Translations under genes and position numbers: made by a program | The notes under the pieces: model-generated | Told to the model about the DNA's origin: nothing | The model's input: the letters and a program-made list of their open reading frames with translations, nothing else | Database searches by the model: none | In this document: positions 24,413 to 33,429 of the stretch, in pieces | How the letters are laid out: each line of letters begins with the position of its first letter | Position numbering within the stretch: the stretch's first letter is position 1 | Source: Synechococcus sp. AG-686-F08 | Lineage (GTDB): Bacteria > Cyanobacteriota > Cyanobacteriia > PCC-6307 > Cyanobiaceae | Assembly: GCA_003210315.1 (NCBI GenBank) | Contig: QCVQ01000015.1 | Location: 1-41,424 of the forward strand | Length of the DNA: 41,424 nt | Reading direction: 5' to 3'

Positions 24413-25517
24413 GGTTGTACAGCTCCTTCAGGCCAACTTCACTGGCCGTCGCCACACCACGGTCGGTAATCAGAGCCGTGACAAGCCGCGCTGGTGTGAC
24501 ATCGAACGCCGGATTAAACCCAGCACAACCATCAGGAGTGAGTTGCACGCGCACGATGTCGCCAGCCGAGGGCCCAGCGATCACCCGCCCCTGAATGGCG
24601 GTCACTTCCTCCTCGGAGCGCGCCTCAATCGGGATCTCTGACACCCCATCCGCAATACGCCAATCGATGGTGGATGAAGGCAGGGCAACGTAAAAAGGCA
24701 CGTTGTTGTCGTGAGCCGCCAGAGCCTTGAGGTAGGTGCCAACTTTGTTGCACACATCACCGCAGCGCGTGGTGCGATCCGTCCCAACGATCACAGCATC
24801 CACCTGTCCATGCTGCATCAGGTGACCACCTGCGTTGTCAACAATCACGGTGTGCGGCACACCCTCACGCGCTAATTCATAGGCCGTGAGTGATGCCCCT
24901 TGATTCCTAGGCCGAGTTTCATCCACCCAAACATGAATGTTCAGCCCAGCGCGATGGGCCTTATAAATCGGTGCCAACGCCGTACCCCAGTCAACGGTCG
25001 CCAACCAGCCCGCATTGCAGTGGGTGAGCACCTGAAAGGGGTCGTTTTGCCGTGCACTGGGTCGCTGCTCCGCCAGCGTCCGGAATAGGTCGAAGCCATG
25101 CGCCCCAATCGCCTCGCACATCGCCACATCTTCATCCGCAATCAGCGCCGCCTCCCGCCGAGCTGCCGCCGCTCGCTCCCCTTGCGGCAAAGGTTGCACC
25201 AAATCACGAACCCGCTCCAAAGCCCAACGCAGGTTCACTGCTGTGGGTCGACTTGCGTTGAGCTGATCAAAGGCTTGGCGCAAGCCAGCATCACTGGCGT
25301 CGTCTTGAAGGGCGAGCATCAAGCCATAGGCACCGGTCACACCGATCAATGGCGCACCTCGCACCACCATGGTGCTGATTGCATCTGCCGCCTGATCACA
25401 ACGCGTCAGCGTTCGGGTGATCAAGCGATGGGGCAACAGGGTTTGATCGATCACACCAACGGAGCGCTGATCCGCTTCAAGCCAAATCGTCCGCCAGGCC
25501 TGGCCATCAATGTTCAT
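24405..25517 (-). CDS. mtnA: S-methyl-5-thioribose-1-phosphate isomerase
   Basis: The 370-residue protein starts MNIDGQAWRTIWLEADQR. It contains TMVVRGAPLIGVTGAYGL (conserved RGAPAIG motif, ~residue 50), HCNAGWLATVDWGTALA with the catalytic Cys, VDETRPRNQGASLTAYEL, VDAVIVGTDRTTRCGDVCNKVGTY with the catalytic Asp, and FNPAFDVTPARLVTALITDRG at the end. The length is normal. MtnA turns methylthioribose-1-phosphate to methylthioribulose-1-phosphate in 5'-methylthioadenosine salvage. The next gene overlaps it by 8 bp, so they form one operon. The other mtn genes (mtnK/N/P, C, D) are not in the window. Confidence 0.97.
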   Translation of the reverse strand: MNIDGQAWRTIWLEADQRSVGVIDQTLLPHRLITRTLTRCDQAADAISTMVVRGAPLIGVTGAYGLMLALQDDASDAGLRQAFDQLNASRPTAVNLRWALERVRDLVQPLPQGERAAAARREAALIADEDVAMCEAIGAHGFDLFRTLAEQRPSARQNDPFQVLTHCNAGWLATVDWGTALAPIYKAHRAGLNIHVWVDETRPRNQGASLTAYELAREGVPHTVIVDNAGGHLMQHGQVDAVIVGTDRTTRCGDVCNKVGTYLKALAAHDNNVPFYVALPSSTIDWRIADGVSEIPIEARSEEEVTAIQGRVIAGPSAGDIVRVQLTPDGCAGFNPAFDVTPARLVTALITDRGVATASEVGLKELYNRG

Positions 25518-25633
25518 GGTCGAATCAACGGCAAGCGCCGTATGGCTTCTTCCATTCTCTGATGCGCACGATCTAGGAAGTCAATCGGCCAAATCGCAAC
25601 CCTTCGCCCTCTTGCAGCGGTCACATCGGCTGA

Positions 25634-26185
25634 TCAAATCGGGCGATATCCAAACCAGTCAGGCACCTGGTTTTGACTGTCACCATCGAGCTGGCGATGG
25701 AGATGCACGTAAACACTGTTGTTCTCTGTCAACGACAACTGCTCAATTAACAAGCAATCATCCACGGCGCTGAGATCATCCTTGTGCTGCTGAAGCGCAT
25801 CTAGCAACCAGCGCTTTTTGGCTGTTGCTTTGGCGGCTTGGGTAGAGGGAGCCACCACGAGTCCAAAGCGATGCAATTCCGCAAGGGAGTCGGGCTGATA
25901 AGCCCCAAGGTTGACGAACCACAGCCGCTGCTTCTCAGAAGAAGGCTCCGGCTCAAGAGTGATGCGCCAACCGTCAATGCAATGGACGGCCATATAGCTG
26001 TCGAGATGCAACCCACGACGGCGGCCGAACCACTGACGGCGAAGCTCGGGATAGGTGTCCTCGATGCAGCGACCGACAACAAAGCGCACATCGTGAAGCT
26101 CGATCAAACTTTGATCCGTGCGGCCTCCGAGTACCACCAGAAATAAAGTTGGGGATTGCAAACGCGAGGCTTGGAAAGGGCTCAT
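25634..26185 (-). CDS. DUF1543 domain protein
   Basis: The 183-residue protein has LFLVVLGGRTDQSLIELHDVRFVVG and IEDTYPELRRQWFGRRRGLHLDSYMAV, the characteristic DUF1543 block (LGGR...IELHDVxFVxG...Y..L...WFG...GLHxDSY). The second half repeats a related fold (LWFVNLGAYQPDSLAELHRFGLVVA). No catalytic motif is evident and the function is unknown in all organisms. Its start lies 37 bp from the divergent methyltransferase start, so they probably share a promoter region. Confidence 0.85.
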   Translation of the reverse strand: MSPFQASRLQSPTLFLVVLGGRTDQSLIELHDVRFVVGRCIEDTYPELRRQWFGRRRGLHLDSYMAVHCIDGWRITLEPEPSSEKQRLWFVNLGAYQPDSLAELHRFGLVVAPSTQAAKATAKKRWLLDALQQHKDDLSAVDDCLLIEQLSLTENNSVYVHLHRQLDGDSQNQVPDWFGYRPI

Positions 26186-26222
26186 TCACGGTGCCATCGT
26201 GTGGTTGAGATGTGAACCAGGC

Positions 26223-26924
26223 GTGGATCTGTTCGAAAGGCAATGGGCCACATACCAAATCCTGGTTGAACACAACCTGATGGAGCACCGTGAAATCACG
26301 CATTCAATAACTAGTGCGATCCATGAATGGCTGGCCCAGCGAGATGACCAGGCTCAAGCAATTGAAATGGTTGATTTGGGCTGTGGAGATCTCGGCCAGC
26401 TTGCGCCCCTGCTTCGCAAGCTTCCACTCAAAAAGTACATCGGTTTAGACCTCACCAAAGCAGTTCTACCGCTCGCGCAAAGCAATCTGGGATCCGTTCC
26501 CTACTCCTGTGTCTGGGAGCACGGCGACCTCTTCAAATGGGCCTGTTCCATGCAGAACAACCATGTTGACCTCATCCATTCATCCTTCGCTCTACACCAT
26601 CTCAATCAAGACCAAAAACTGCTGTTTCTCAAGGGTGCGAGGAAGCGCATTAAGGCCAATGGACTATTTGTTTGGGCCGATGTCTTTCGTCCCAATCAAG
26701 AATCACGAATGGAATACCTCAGCAGATATTGCAAACGAATCAACCAATGGCCTGGTCTCTCTCAGACCCAAAGAGACTCCATCTCTCAACACATCCAAAC
26801 CTATGACTTTCCCGCCAACCGCGATTGGCTCGAGCTGCAAGCCCAAGCCACGGGTTGGTCATTCCACTGGGCTTGGACCGGTCGACATAATGCTGAGGCT
26901 GTAGCCCTGCTTCAGCCGATATAA
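26223..26924 (+). CDS. Class I SAM-dependent methyltransferase
   Basis: GTG at 26223 (MDLFERQWATYQILVEHNLM) is chosen; a longer frame would overlap the DUF1543 gene. The 233 residues contain motif I EMVDLGCGDLGQLAPLL, motif II KKYIGLDLT, motif III-like CVWEHGDLFKW, and HVDLIHSSFALHHL, the post-II motif of small-molecule methylases. The substrate is unknown. Convergent with sufS, with a gap of only 7 bp. Confidence 0.85.
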   Translation: MDLFERQWATYQILVEHNLMEHREITHSITSAIHEWLAQRDDQAQAIEMVDLGCGDLGQLAPLLRKLPLKKYIGLDLTKAVLPLAQSNLGSVPYSCVWEHGDLFKWACSMQNNHVDLIHSSFALHHLNQDQKLLFLKGARKRIKANGLFVWADVFRPNQESRMEYLSRYCKRINQWPGLSQTQRDSISQHIQTYDFPANRDWLELQAQATGWSFHWAWTGRHNAEAVALLQPI

Positions 26925-26931
26925 AAAATCT

Positions 26932-28200
26932 CTAGCCGTTTTCACGGAAAAACTTGATCACACTGACCAGCTCATCAGCGAAACGATCAATCTCAGCGTG
27001 AGTGGTACAAAAACTAAGGCTCGCGCGAGCTGATCCAGTAACCCCGTAGAGGCGATGCAGCGGTTGGCAGCAATGGTGACCGCTGCGAATACAGACACCA
27101 GCCAGATCCAACATCGCCGCGATGTCATTGGCATGAACATCTTCCACCACAAACGTGGCTAGGGCTCCTCGCTCAGGCTGCTGCTCAGGCGTGGGGCCAA
27201 GAATGCGCAGTCCATTAATCGGTTGAAGCCGGCTAAAAAGATGGGTGGTGAGCTCCGCCTCCCAGGTCTGAATCGCATCGAGTCCAAGGGTTTGTAAATA
27301 GGTAATTGCAGCACCCATACCGATGGCTTCACCAATGGCCGGTGTACCGGCTTCAAACTTATGGGGTAGTTCCGCCCAGGTGCTGTGATCCAAGAACACA
27401 TCCTGGATCATCTCCCCACCACCCAGAAACGGTGGCATCGCCGTCAAGGTTTCTTCAGAAGCCCATAGAAAACCCATTCCGGTGGGGCCACACAGCTTGT
27501 GAGAGGAGCCGACAAGGAAATCAGCGCCAAGGCTCTGCACCGCAATGGATTTGTGAGCCAAGCTTTGGCAAGCATCCACTAAAACCTTCGCACCCACAGC
27601 ATGGGCAAGAGCTGCAATTTCTTCGATCGGGTTACAGCACCCCAGGGTGTTGCTGATGTGGACCAAGCTCACCAAACGCGTTTTTTCTGTGAGCTGAGCG
27701 CGCAAATCCGCTAGGTCAAGAGTGCCTTCAGAGGTCACACCCACGTGCCGGAGCACGCAACCCGTGCGCTCAGCAAGCAATTGCCAAGGCACCAAATTGC
27801 TGTGGTGCTCCATCACGGTCAGCAGCACCTCATCACCAGCCTTGAGCTGGGCATCACCCCAACTGCGAGCCACAAGGTTGATAGCTTCGGTGGCATTGCG
27901 CGTGAACACAATCTCTTTCGCGCTGGATGCACCAATCAAGGCAGCGGTGATAGAACGAGCAGCTTCAAACGACTCCGTGGCACGTGCGCTGAGCTGGTGA
28001 GCACCACGATGCACATTGGCGTTGTCGCAGGAGTAGTACCGCTGAATCGCATCAAGCACGACCCGAGGCTTCTGACTGGTCGCTGCATGATCCAGATAGA
28101 TCAGGGGCTGACCAGAACTTGAAACCTGATCGAGAATCGGGAAATCAGCACGCACTCGTTCCGCAATAGTTACGGCGGCGTTACGGGGAAGGGTGGTCAT
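26932..28200 (-). CDS. sufS: SufS-type cysteine desulfurase (group II)
   Basis: The 422-residue PLP enzyme supplies sulfur for Fe-S assembly. It opens with a DFPILDQ..GQPLIYLDHAATSQKP block. VGSSHKLCGPTGMGFLW holds the PLP Schiff-base Lys, and CIRSGHHCCQPLHRLYG contains the active-site Cys loop of the SufS group. The length is standard. It is the last gene of the suf operon (sufB-C-D-S), and its ATG overlaps the sufD stop (ATGA at 28197-28200). Confidence 0.97.
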   Translation of the reverse strand: MTTLPRNAAVTIAERVRADFPILDQVSSSGQPLIYLDHAATSQKPRVVLDAIQRYYSCDNANVHRGAHQLSARATESFEAARSITAALIGASSAKEIVFTRNATEAINLVARSWGDAQLKAGDEVLLTVMEHHSNLVPWQLLAERTGCVLRHVGVTSEGTLDLADLRAQLTEKTRLVSLVHISNTLGCCNPIEEIAALAHAVGAKVLVDACQSLAHKSIAVQSLGADFLVGSSHKLCGPTGMGFLWASEETLTAMPPFLGGGEMIQDVFLDHSTWAELPHKFEAGTPAIGEAIGMGAAITYLQTLGLDAIQTWEAELTTHLFSRLQPINGLRILGPTPEQQPERGALATFVVEDVHANDIAAMLDLAGVCIRSGHHCCQPLHRLYGVTGSARASLSFCTTHAEIDRFADELVSVIKFFRENG

Positions 28201-29429
28201 GGGTTAACTCCTCCCACTTGCAAGCTGCCACCCAGCCAGCGCTGCGAGGCATCTAGAGGCAAGAGATCCAAAACTTCCTTGCAGTAACCACGCAGCAGCA
28301 GAGCTGCTGCGGAGGAGTGAGTAATGCCACGGCTGCGTAGATAGAAGAGTTGATCCTCCTGGAGCTGACTCACGGTGGCACCGTGAGTACAACGCACGTC
28401 ATCAGCCACGATTTCCAACTCGGGCTTAGCGTCAATGCGGGCACGCCCAGAAAGCAACAAGCTCCTGCTGAGCTGGGAAGCATTGGTCCGTTGCGCCGGC
28501 CTTGGCACTTGGATCGCTCCGTTAAAGATGCTGTGAGAACGATCGGCAGCAATCGTTTTTTGCACTTGATCAAGGGTGCCTTCGGGACCCTCAAAACGCA
28601 CAGCGGTATGAACCGCAAACTGCTCGTCAGCCGCGGTGACGGAAAGGCCGTGAATTGAAGCCGAAGCCTGGCCATCCACTTGCACAACACGCGGTTCAAG
28701 ACGGCCAAACGACCAACCCTGCGACACCGAAACCAACGAGTAGTGACTTCGCGTCTCTTGTTCCACTGCAAGATTGGCCAGCAAGGCCTCGCGACCGTCA
28801 CCTAAGGCAAGCAAGCCGTGATTCACCTTGGACTCCTGGCCAAGATGAATTTCGAGAAGGTGACTATGGGCAGCCTGGCCTTTAGCACTTACAACCTGGA
28901 GAAAATCGAATTCTGATTTTTCCTCGACGAGCAACAAAACCCTGGTTGGAACCAACCTGGAGTCGTCCGCGACCATGACCAACTCAATCGGCGGAACCTT
29001 GCCGCGGATGCGTAGCGCCAAAATCTGCTGACTCACGCCGTGATTGAGCTCGACGGGCCAATCCGACGCGCAGCGACAACGGGACAGGGTATGGCCGAGG
29101 GCTTGCTGCAGCTCAGCCCCCTCCAGCACCGAAATCCCTGCTGGCAATGTCACTCCCCGCAAGGGATCCTGGGTGCCATCAATCACTAGTCTCAGAGCCA
29201 GCGCAGGAACGCTCGGCCAGCTCTCAACATTGGAACAATCACTCCTTTGATCCGCCAATGACAACTGGAAGAGGGCTTCTAAACGCTTGAGGTCAGTAAG
29301 CCTCCACGACTCCTGCCTCCTACTGGGAAAACTGTGCTCGGACAGCGCTAATCGACCTCTGCGCTGAACAGGCTCGAGCGTCCCAGCCGGTGCAGGGAGC
29401 TGTGTCAACCAACCCTCGGGCATCGTCAT
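28197..29429 (-). CDS. sufD: Fe-S cluster assembly protein SufD
   Basis: The 410-residue protein belongs to the SufB/SufD beta-helix family: the C-terminal region has LEIVADDVRCTHGATVSQLQEDQLFYLRSRGI, the SufD signature with the conserved His. The N-terminal part is variable, as usual. SufD pairs with SufB and SufC in the scaffold complex. The start (ATG 29429, or 29423) lies just after the sufC stop. Confidence 0.95.
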   Translation of the reverse strand: MTMPEGWLTQLPAPAGTLEPVQRRGRLALSEHSFPSRRQESWRLTDLKRLEALFQLSLADQRSDCSNVESWPSVPALALRLVIDGTQDPLRGVTLPAGISVLEGAELQQALGHTLSRCRCASDWPVELNHGVSQQILALRIRGKVPPIELVMVADDSRLVPTRVLLLVEEKSEFDFLQVVSAKGQAAHSHLLEIHLGQESKVNHGLLALGDGREALLANLAVEQETRSHYSLVSVSQGWSFGRLEPRVVQVDGQASASIHGLSVTAADEQFAVHTAVRFEGPEGTLDQVQKTIAADRSHSIFNGAIQVPRPAQRTNASQLSRSLLLSGRARIDAKPELEIVADDVRCTHGATVSQLQEDQLFYLRSRGITHSSAAALLLRGYCKEVLDLLPLDASQRWLGGSLQVGGVNP

Positions 29430-29431
29430 CG

Positions 29432-30220
29432 TTAGGCCACCCCCTCTGCCGCGAGCTGCTGATCTACCCAGTCGTATCCAGTTTTTTCTAATTCAAGAGC
29501 CAACTCACTCCCCCCGGTTCGCAAGATGCGGCCAGCCCCCATGACATGCACATAATCCGGAGTGATCTCATCCAGAAGCCTTTGATAGTGGGTGATCAGC
29601 AACGTGCAGTTGTCGGGACTCGCCAGCTGATTCACGCCTCCAGCCACAATGCGCAAGGCATCGATATCAAGGCCAGAGTCGGTTTCATCGAGGATCGCGA
29701 CCACTGGATCCAGAAGCGCCATCTGAAGAATCTCGTTGCGCTTCTTCTCTCCACCAGAGAATCCTTCATTCACGCTGCGCTCCAGAAACGCAGGGTCCAT
29801 TTGCACCACTTGCAAGCGGTCACGGACATGATCATCGAAATCAAACGTGTCGAATTCCTCCTTGCCTTGCTTCTCGCGCCGGGCATTCGTTGAGACCCGA
29901 AGAAACTCGAGATTGCTCACCCCTGGAATCTCGATTGGATATTGGAATCCCAAAAACACTCCAAGTCGTGAGCGCTCTTCAGGCTCCAACTCAAGAAGAT
30001 CTCGGCCGAGATAGCGCACGGATCCAGACGTCACTTGATAGGCGGGGTGACCAGCTAAAACCTTGGACAACGTGCTCTTACCGCTTCCATTACGGCCCAT
30101 CACGGCATGAATCTCGCCAGCTTTCACCTCTAGGTTCACTCCCTTGAGGATCGGCTTGTCCTCAACGGACGCATGCAAATCATTGATTTCGAGGAGCGGC
30201 TCGGCGTCGGGACGGATCAC
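29432..30220 (-). CDS. sufC: Fe-S cluster assembly ATPase SufC
   Basis: A GTG start gives 262 residues, an ABC-type ATPase without a membrane domain. Walker A is GRNGSGKST, the signature is [11 protein letters not shown] and Walker B is [17 protein letters not shown], exactly the SufC pattern (GEKKRxE rather than GQxQR). SufC drives SufB-SufD remodelling during cluster assembly. It lies between sufB (50 bp) and sufD (2 bp). Confidence 0.98.
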   Translation of the reverse strand: MIRPDAEPLLEINDLHASVEDKPILKGVNLEVKAGEIHAVMGRNGSGKSTLSKVLAGHPAYQVTSGSVRYLGRDLLELEPEERSRLGVFLGFQYPIEIPGVSNLEFLRVSTNARREKQGKEEFDTFDFDDHVRDRLQVVQMDPAFLERSVNEGFSGGEKKRNEILQMALLDPVVAILDETDSGLDIDALRIVAGGVNQLASPDNCTLLITHYQRLLDEITPDYVHVMGAGRILRTGGSELALELEKTGYDWVDQQLAAEGVA

Positions 30221-30270
30221 GTCAGAAGAAAACGAAGAGAAAAACGAGTATTAAAAGTTTGGCGCTGGGG

Positions 30271-31710
30271 TTAACCCACCGAACCCTCAAGCTTGAGAGC
30301 GAGAAGTTTGTCGGCCTCAGCCGCGAACTCCATGGGGAGTTGGTTAAACACATCCCTACAGAAGCCGCTCACCATCATTGACACAGCTTCTTCGAAACCA
30401 ATGCCACGACTTTGTAAATAGAACAATTGATCTTCCGACATGCGGCAAGTACTGGCCTCATGTTCGATCGCAGCTTGGGGCTGCTGAGATCGAATGTACG
30501 GATATGTATTCGCTGCAGCTTGATCGCCGATCAGCATTGAATCGCATTGGCTGTAATTCCGAGCACCTTTCGCATTAGGACCAACTTGAACAAGGCCTCG
30601 ATAGCTGTTGCTTGACCGACCAGCACTAATCCCTTTGCTAACAATCGTTGAACGCGTGCGTGGCCCTACATGCACCATTTTTGTTCCGGTATCGGCTTGC
30701 TGGCAATTATTAGTGAGAGCGACGGAATAAAACTCGCCAACCGAATCAGCACCCTGCAACACACAACTTGGATATTTCCAGGTGATGGCTGAACCGGTTT
30801 CAACCTGCGTCCAACTAATACGACTGCGGTCGCCCCTGCACTGGCCACGCTTGGTTACAAAGTTATAAATACCACCAACACCATTCTCATCGCCAGCGTA
30901 CCAATTCTGGACCGTTGAATATTTAATAGAAGCATCATCTAAAACAACCAACTCAACAACAGCCGCATGAAGCTGATTCGTATCAAACATCGGCGCGGTA
31001 CAGCCTTCTAAGTAACTAACCGACGCACCTTCTTCAGCAACGATCAACGTGCGCTCGAATTGCCCTGTATCCCCGGAGTTGATTCGGAAATAGGTCGAAA
31101 GCTCCATTGGGCATTCCACACCCTTAGGGATAAATACGAAAGATCCATCACTAAAAACAGCTGAATTTAGAGCCGCAAAATAATTATCACTGCTAGGCAC
31201 AACCGAGCCAAGATATTTCTCGATCAACTCGGGATGCTCAACAACGGCCTCACTAAAAGAACAAAACACCACTCCATGCTCTGCAAGCTTTTCCTTATAA
31301 GTGGTGGCTATCGAAACACTATCAAAAACGGCGTCAACAGCAACATTACTCAGCCTTTTTTGCTCACTTAATGGAATACCTAACTTTTCAAAGGTCTCAA
31401 GAAGCTTTGGATCAACTTCGTCAAGACTTTGCTTTTTTTCTTGCTGCTTTGGAGCGGCATAATAAACAATATCCTGGTAATCAATAGCTTTGTAGCCTAA
31501 TGCAGCCCAGTCAGGCTCTTGCAACTTGAGCCAATGACGGTAAGCCTTGAGCCGAAAATCAAGAAGGAATTCCGGCTCATTCTTTTTAGAAGAAATCAAT
31601 CTCACCACCTCCTCGCTAAGACCTTTAGCGATCTTTTCTGTTTCGATATCAGTGACAAAACCGTACTTATACGGCTGACTAACGAGATCGCGTGTGGAGG
31701 TACTGGTCAT
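30271..31710 (-). CDS. sufB: Fe-S cluster assembly protein SufB
   Basis: The ATG at 31710 ([18 protein letters not shown]) is preferred to the longer frame, which would run into ftrC. The 479 residues contain the SufB core: [32 protein letters not shown] (Cys), and [23 protein letters not shown] at the end. It is the cluster scaffold. The longer length and the N-terminal region separate it from SufD. It follows ftrC by only 5 bp and so shares its mRNA. Confidence 0.98.
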   Translation of the reverse strand: MTSTSTRDLVSQPYKYGFVTDIETEKIAKGLSEEVVRLISSKKNEPEFLLDFRLKAYRHWLKLQEPDWAALGYKAIDYQDIVYYAAPKQQEKKQSLDEVDPKLLETFEKLGIPLSEQKRLSNVAVDAVFDSVSIATTYKEKLAEHGVVFCSFSEAVVEHPELIEKYLGSVVPSSDNYFAALNSAVFSDGSFVFIPKGVECPMELSTYFRINSGDTGQFERTLIVAEEGASVSYLEGCTAPMFDTNQLHAAVVELVVLDDASIKYSTVQNWYAGDENGVGGIYNFVTKRGQCRGDRSRISWTQVETGSAITWKYPSCVLQGADSVGEFYSVALTNNCQQADTGTKMVHVGPRTRSTIVSKGISAGRSSNSYRGLVQVGPNAKGARNYSQCDSMLIGDQAAANTYPYIRSQQPQAAIEHEASTCRMSEDQLFYLQSRGIGFEEAVSMMVSGFCRDVFNQLPMEFAAEADKLLALKLEGSVG

Positions 31711-31715
31711 GGACT

Positions 31716-32075
31716 TCAACCTGCTGTGGCGTGAATCGTTTCGGTGCTGATGGTCTGTTCCTCGCAGCGAAAGGGATTGTCTTCGGTCAGAAACAACATG
31801 CAGTGGCAATCTTTCCGCTCACGCATTGGTACACAAGGACAGTTCCAAAAAGCCTGGGAAACTTCCGCTTGCTTGTCCTCGTAATGACGACAGGGGCAAA
31901 GTGCGCCGCCTAAATCATCCTTATGCTTTGCAAGACCCTTTAGAACGACTGCCGTCACTCCGGGATCACTGCAGAAATAGGTTCCGGTTCGCTGGGCGTA
32001 CGTTTCAGCAAATTTGCGAATGACCTCAAGGCTTTCAGCTGTCGGCTCTGTGCTGCCAGCGGACGCATCGGACAT
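31716..32075 (-). CDS. ftrC: Ferredoxin-thioredoxin reductase, catalytic (beta) subunit
   Basis: The ATG at 32075 (MSDASAG) gives 119 residues; the longer frame starts at a less typical N-terminus. The protein has the exact FTR catalytic pattern CPC-X16-CPC-X8-CHC, which supplies the [4Fe-4S] cluster ligands and the redox-active disulfide; an extra Cys is in FCSDPG. FTR passes electrons from ferredoxin to thioredoxin and so couples light to enzyme regulation. It is 5 bp upstream of sufB, at the head of the suf operon, and is divergent from sufR. The variable subunit is not in the window. Confidence 0.97.
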   Translation of the reverse strand: MSDASAGSTEPTAESLEVIRKFAETYAQRTGTYFCSDPGVTAVVLKGLAKHKDDLGGALCPCRHYEDKQAEVSQAFWNCPCVPMRERKDCHCMLFLTEDNPFRCEEQTISTETIHATAG

Positions 32076-32159
32076 TGGGCTCAAGGGGGGAAAGGAGAGG
32101 ACGTAGTCAGAATGGAAGTCTGAATACACTCCGGCCAAGGGTCAGGCCAGGACCGAGAT

Positions 32160-32179
32160 ACGAAACAAAAGGGTTTCGT
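32160..32179. promoter_or_regulatory. Candidate SufR operator (7-bp inverted repeat, 6-nt spacer)
   Basis: ACGAAAC (32160-32166), spacer AAAAGG, GTTTCGT (32173-32179), a perfect palindrome in the 277-bp gap between ftrC and sufR. SufR of Synechocystis binds CAAC-N6-GTTG in the divergent sufR-sufB gap; the spacing is the same and the half-site differs. Location, symmetry and spacing all fit. No binding data exist here. Confidence 0.55.
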
Positions 32180-32352
32180 TTCCAGGAGACTAGGGCACAG
32201 ATCCATCGTCCGGAGACCCCATCATTCTGAAGGTGCGAGTCCCCACTGAGCAGACATTGATCCAATTTCGTGAACCCTGGCAAAGGCGAAGGGGGGACGC
32301 GTACGCCGGTTGCGGCCTTCCCGTGGCATCGTGAGTTCAACAGTTTCTTCCC

Positions 32353-32994
32353 ATGGGAGCTCAGGCTCAGGCCCCTACCCGCGAAACCACGCTGACCTTG
32401 CTTCTTAGGCAGGGCGAAACCAGCGCGGCGAAATTGGCAGAGACGCTGGGAATTTCGGTGCAAGCCATGCGCCGGCATTTGCGCAGCCTCGAAGACGATG
32501 AACTCGTAGAAGCCAGTCCCACCTCAGCAGGCCCAGGTCGCCCCTCCAACCTGTGGAGACTCACACCGAAGGGGCATCAGCACTTTCCAGACGGCAGCGA
32601 GAACTTTGCGTTAGGCCTGCTCGAGTCCATGGCGGCGACCTTGTCGCCTGAGGTGATGGCGGATCTCCTTCGCCAGCAAGCTTTAGATAAGGCCACGCTC
32701 TATCGCAAGCAGCTGGGAAATGCACCGCTTGAAGAGCGAGTCCGGGCGCTTGTGAACCTCCGTCTGAAGGAGGGTTACGTCAGCGACATGCAGCCAGCCC
32801 CGACGGGAGCGGGTTGGTGCATCAGCGAATTTCACTGCTCTGTGCAGAGAATTGCCGAGGAATATCCAGCGGTCTGTGATCAAGAGCTGCAGCTCATCCG
32901 GCACACTTTTCCCGACTGCCTGGTGGAGCGGGTGCATTGGCGCCTGGAATCAGGACATTCCTGTGGATTCAGCATCGCCCCGAAGCAGGACTAA
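32353..32994 (+). CDS. sufR: SufR, Fe-S-sensing repressor of the suf operon
   Basis: The 213-residue protein has an N-terminal winged helix (about 12-75: TLTLLLRQGETSAAKLAETLGISVQAMRRHLRSLEDDELV) and a C-terminal cysteine region that matches SufR exactly: C-X12-C-X13-C-X14-C, counting from HCSVQRI. These Cys hold the regulatory cluster; loss of the cluster relieves repression. It is divergent from ftrC-sufBCDS, the standard SufR arrangement. The next gene starts 3 bp after its stop. Confidence 0.97.
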   Translation: MGAQAQAPTRETTLTLLLRQGETSAAKLAETLGISVQAMRRHLRSLEDDELVEASPTSAGPGRPSNLWRLTPKGHQHFPDGSENFALGLLESMAATLSPEVMADLLRQQALDKATLYRKQLGNAPLEERVRALVNLRLKEGYVSDMQPAPTGAGWCISEFHCSVQRIAEEYPAVCDQELQLIRHTFPDCLVERVHWRLESGHSCGFSIAPKQD

Positions 32995-32997
32995 TCG

Positions 32998-33429
32998 ATG
33001 GCTGAACGCCCGCCCTTCGCTGATGGGCCCTTATCTCAAGTTGATGCCGAGCAGATTGAAGCCACGCTGCTTCCCAACCTCGATCGCCATCACCTTCGCC
33101 TCTTAGCCCACTGCCTTCGCAGCTTCCAAGTCATTGCAAATCCTCGTCGGTCAGGCCCACTCCCAGACCGAGGCTCGCTCGAGCAATGGCTTTTAGAACA
33201 GCCACAATTGGTAGACGAGCCTCAATTCCGCGACTTACTTCTCCATCAATTTCTAGCGGCAGCAGAACAACTGGAAAACCTCGCCAAACAGCGAAATCTC
33301 TCTCCTTTGGAACTCAACCTTGGAGCGCTCATTGAAGCCAGCACCACGGCAAGCAAAGCCAGGATCGAGGGGCAGCAAAACCATCCCTCGGACTGCGATC
33401 ATCCAATACAAGAGTCATCCCTCTCATGA
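32998..33429 (+). CDS. Conserved hypothetical protein between sufR and cpcS
   Basis: The 143-residue, probably helical, soluble protein includes HHLRLLAHCLRSFQVIANPRR, SLEQWLLEQPQLVDEPQFRDLLLHQFLAAAEQLENLA and NLGALIEASTTASKARIE. It lacks a signal peptide or membrane segment and I see no known motif. It follows sufR by 3 bp and overlaps the cpcS start (ATGA at 33426), so it is coupled to both. It may be a picocyanobacterial-specific partner; function unknown. Confidence 0.75.
   Translation: MAERPPFADGPLSQVDAEQIEATLLPNLDRHHLRLLAHCLRSFQVIANPRRSGPLPDRGSLEQWLLEQPQLVDEPQFRDLLLHQFLAAAEQLENLAKQRNLSPLELNLGALIEASTTASKARIEGQQNHPSDCDHPIQESSLS

Noticed and set aside
25518-25633. Gene between mtnA and the DUF1543 gene
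   Set aside because: Only short overlapping frames without motif or consistent start; looks like leader sequence.
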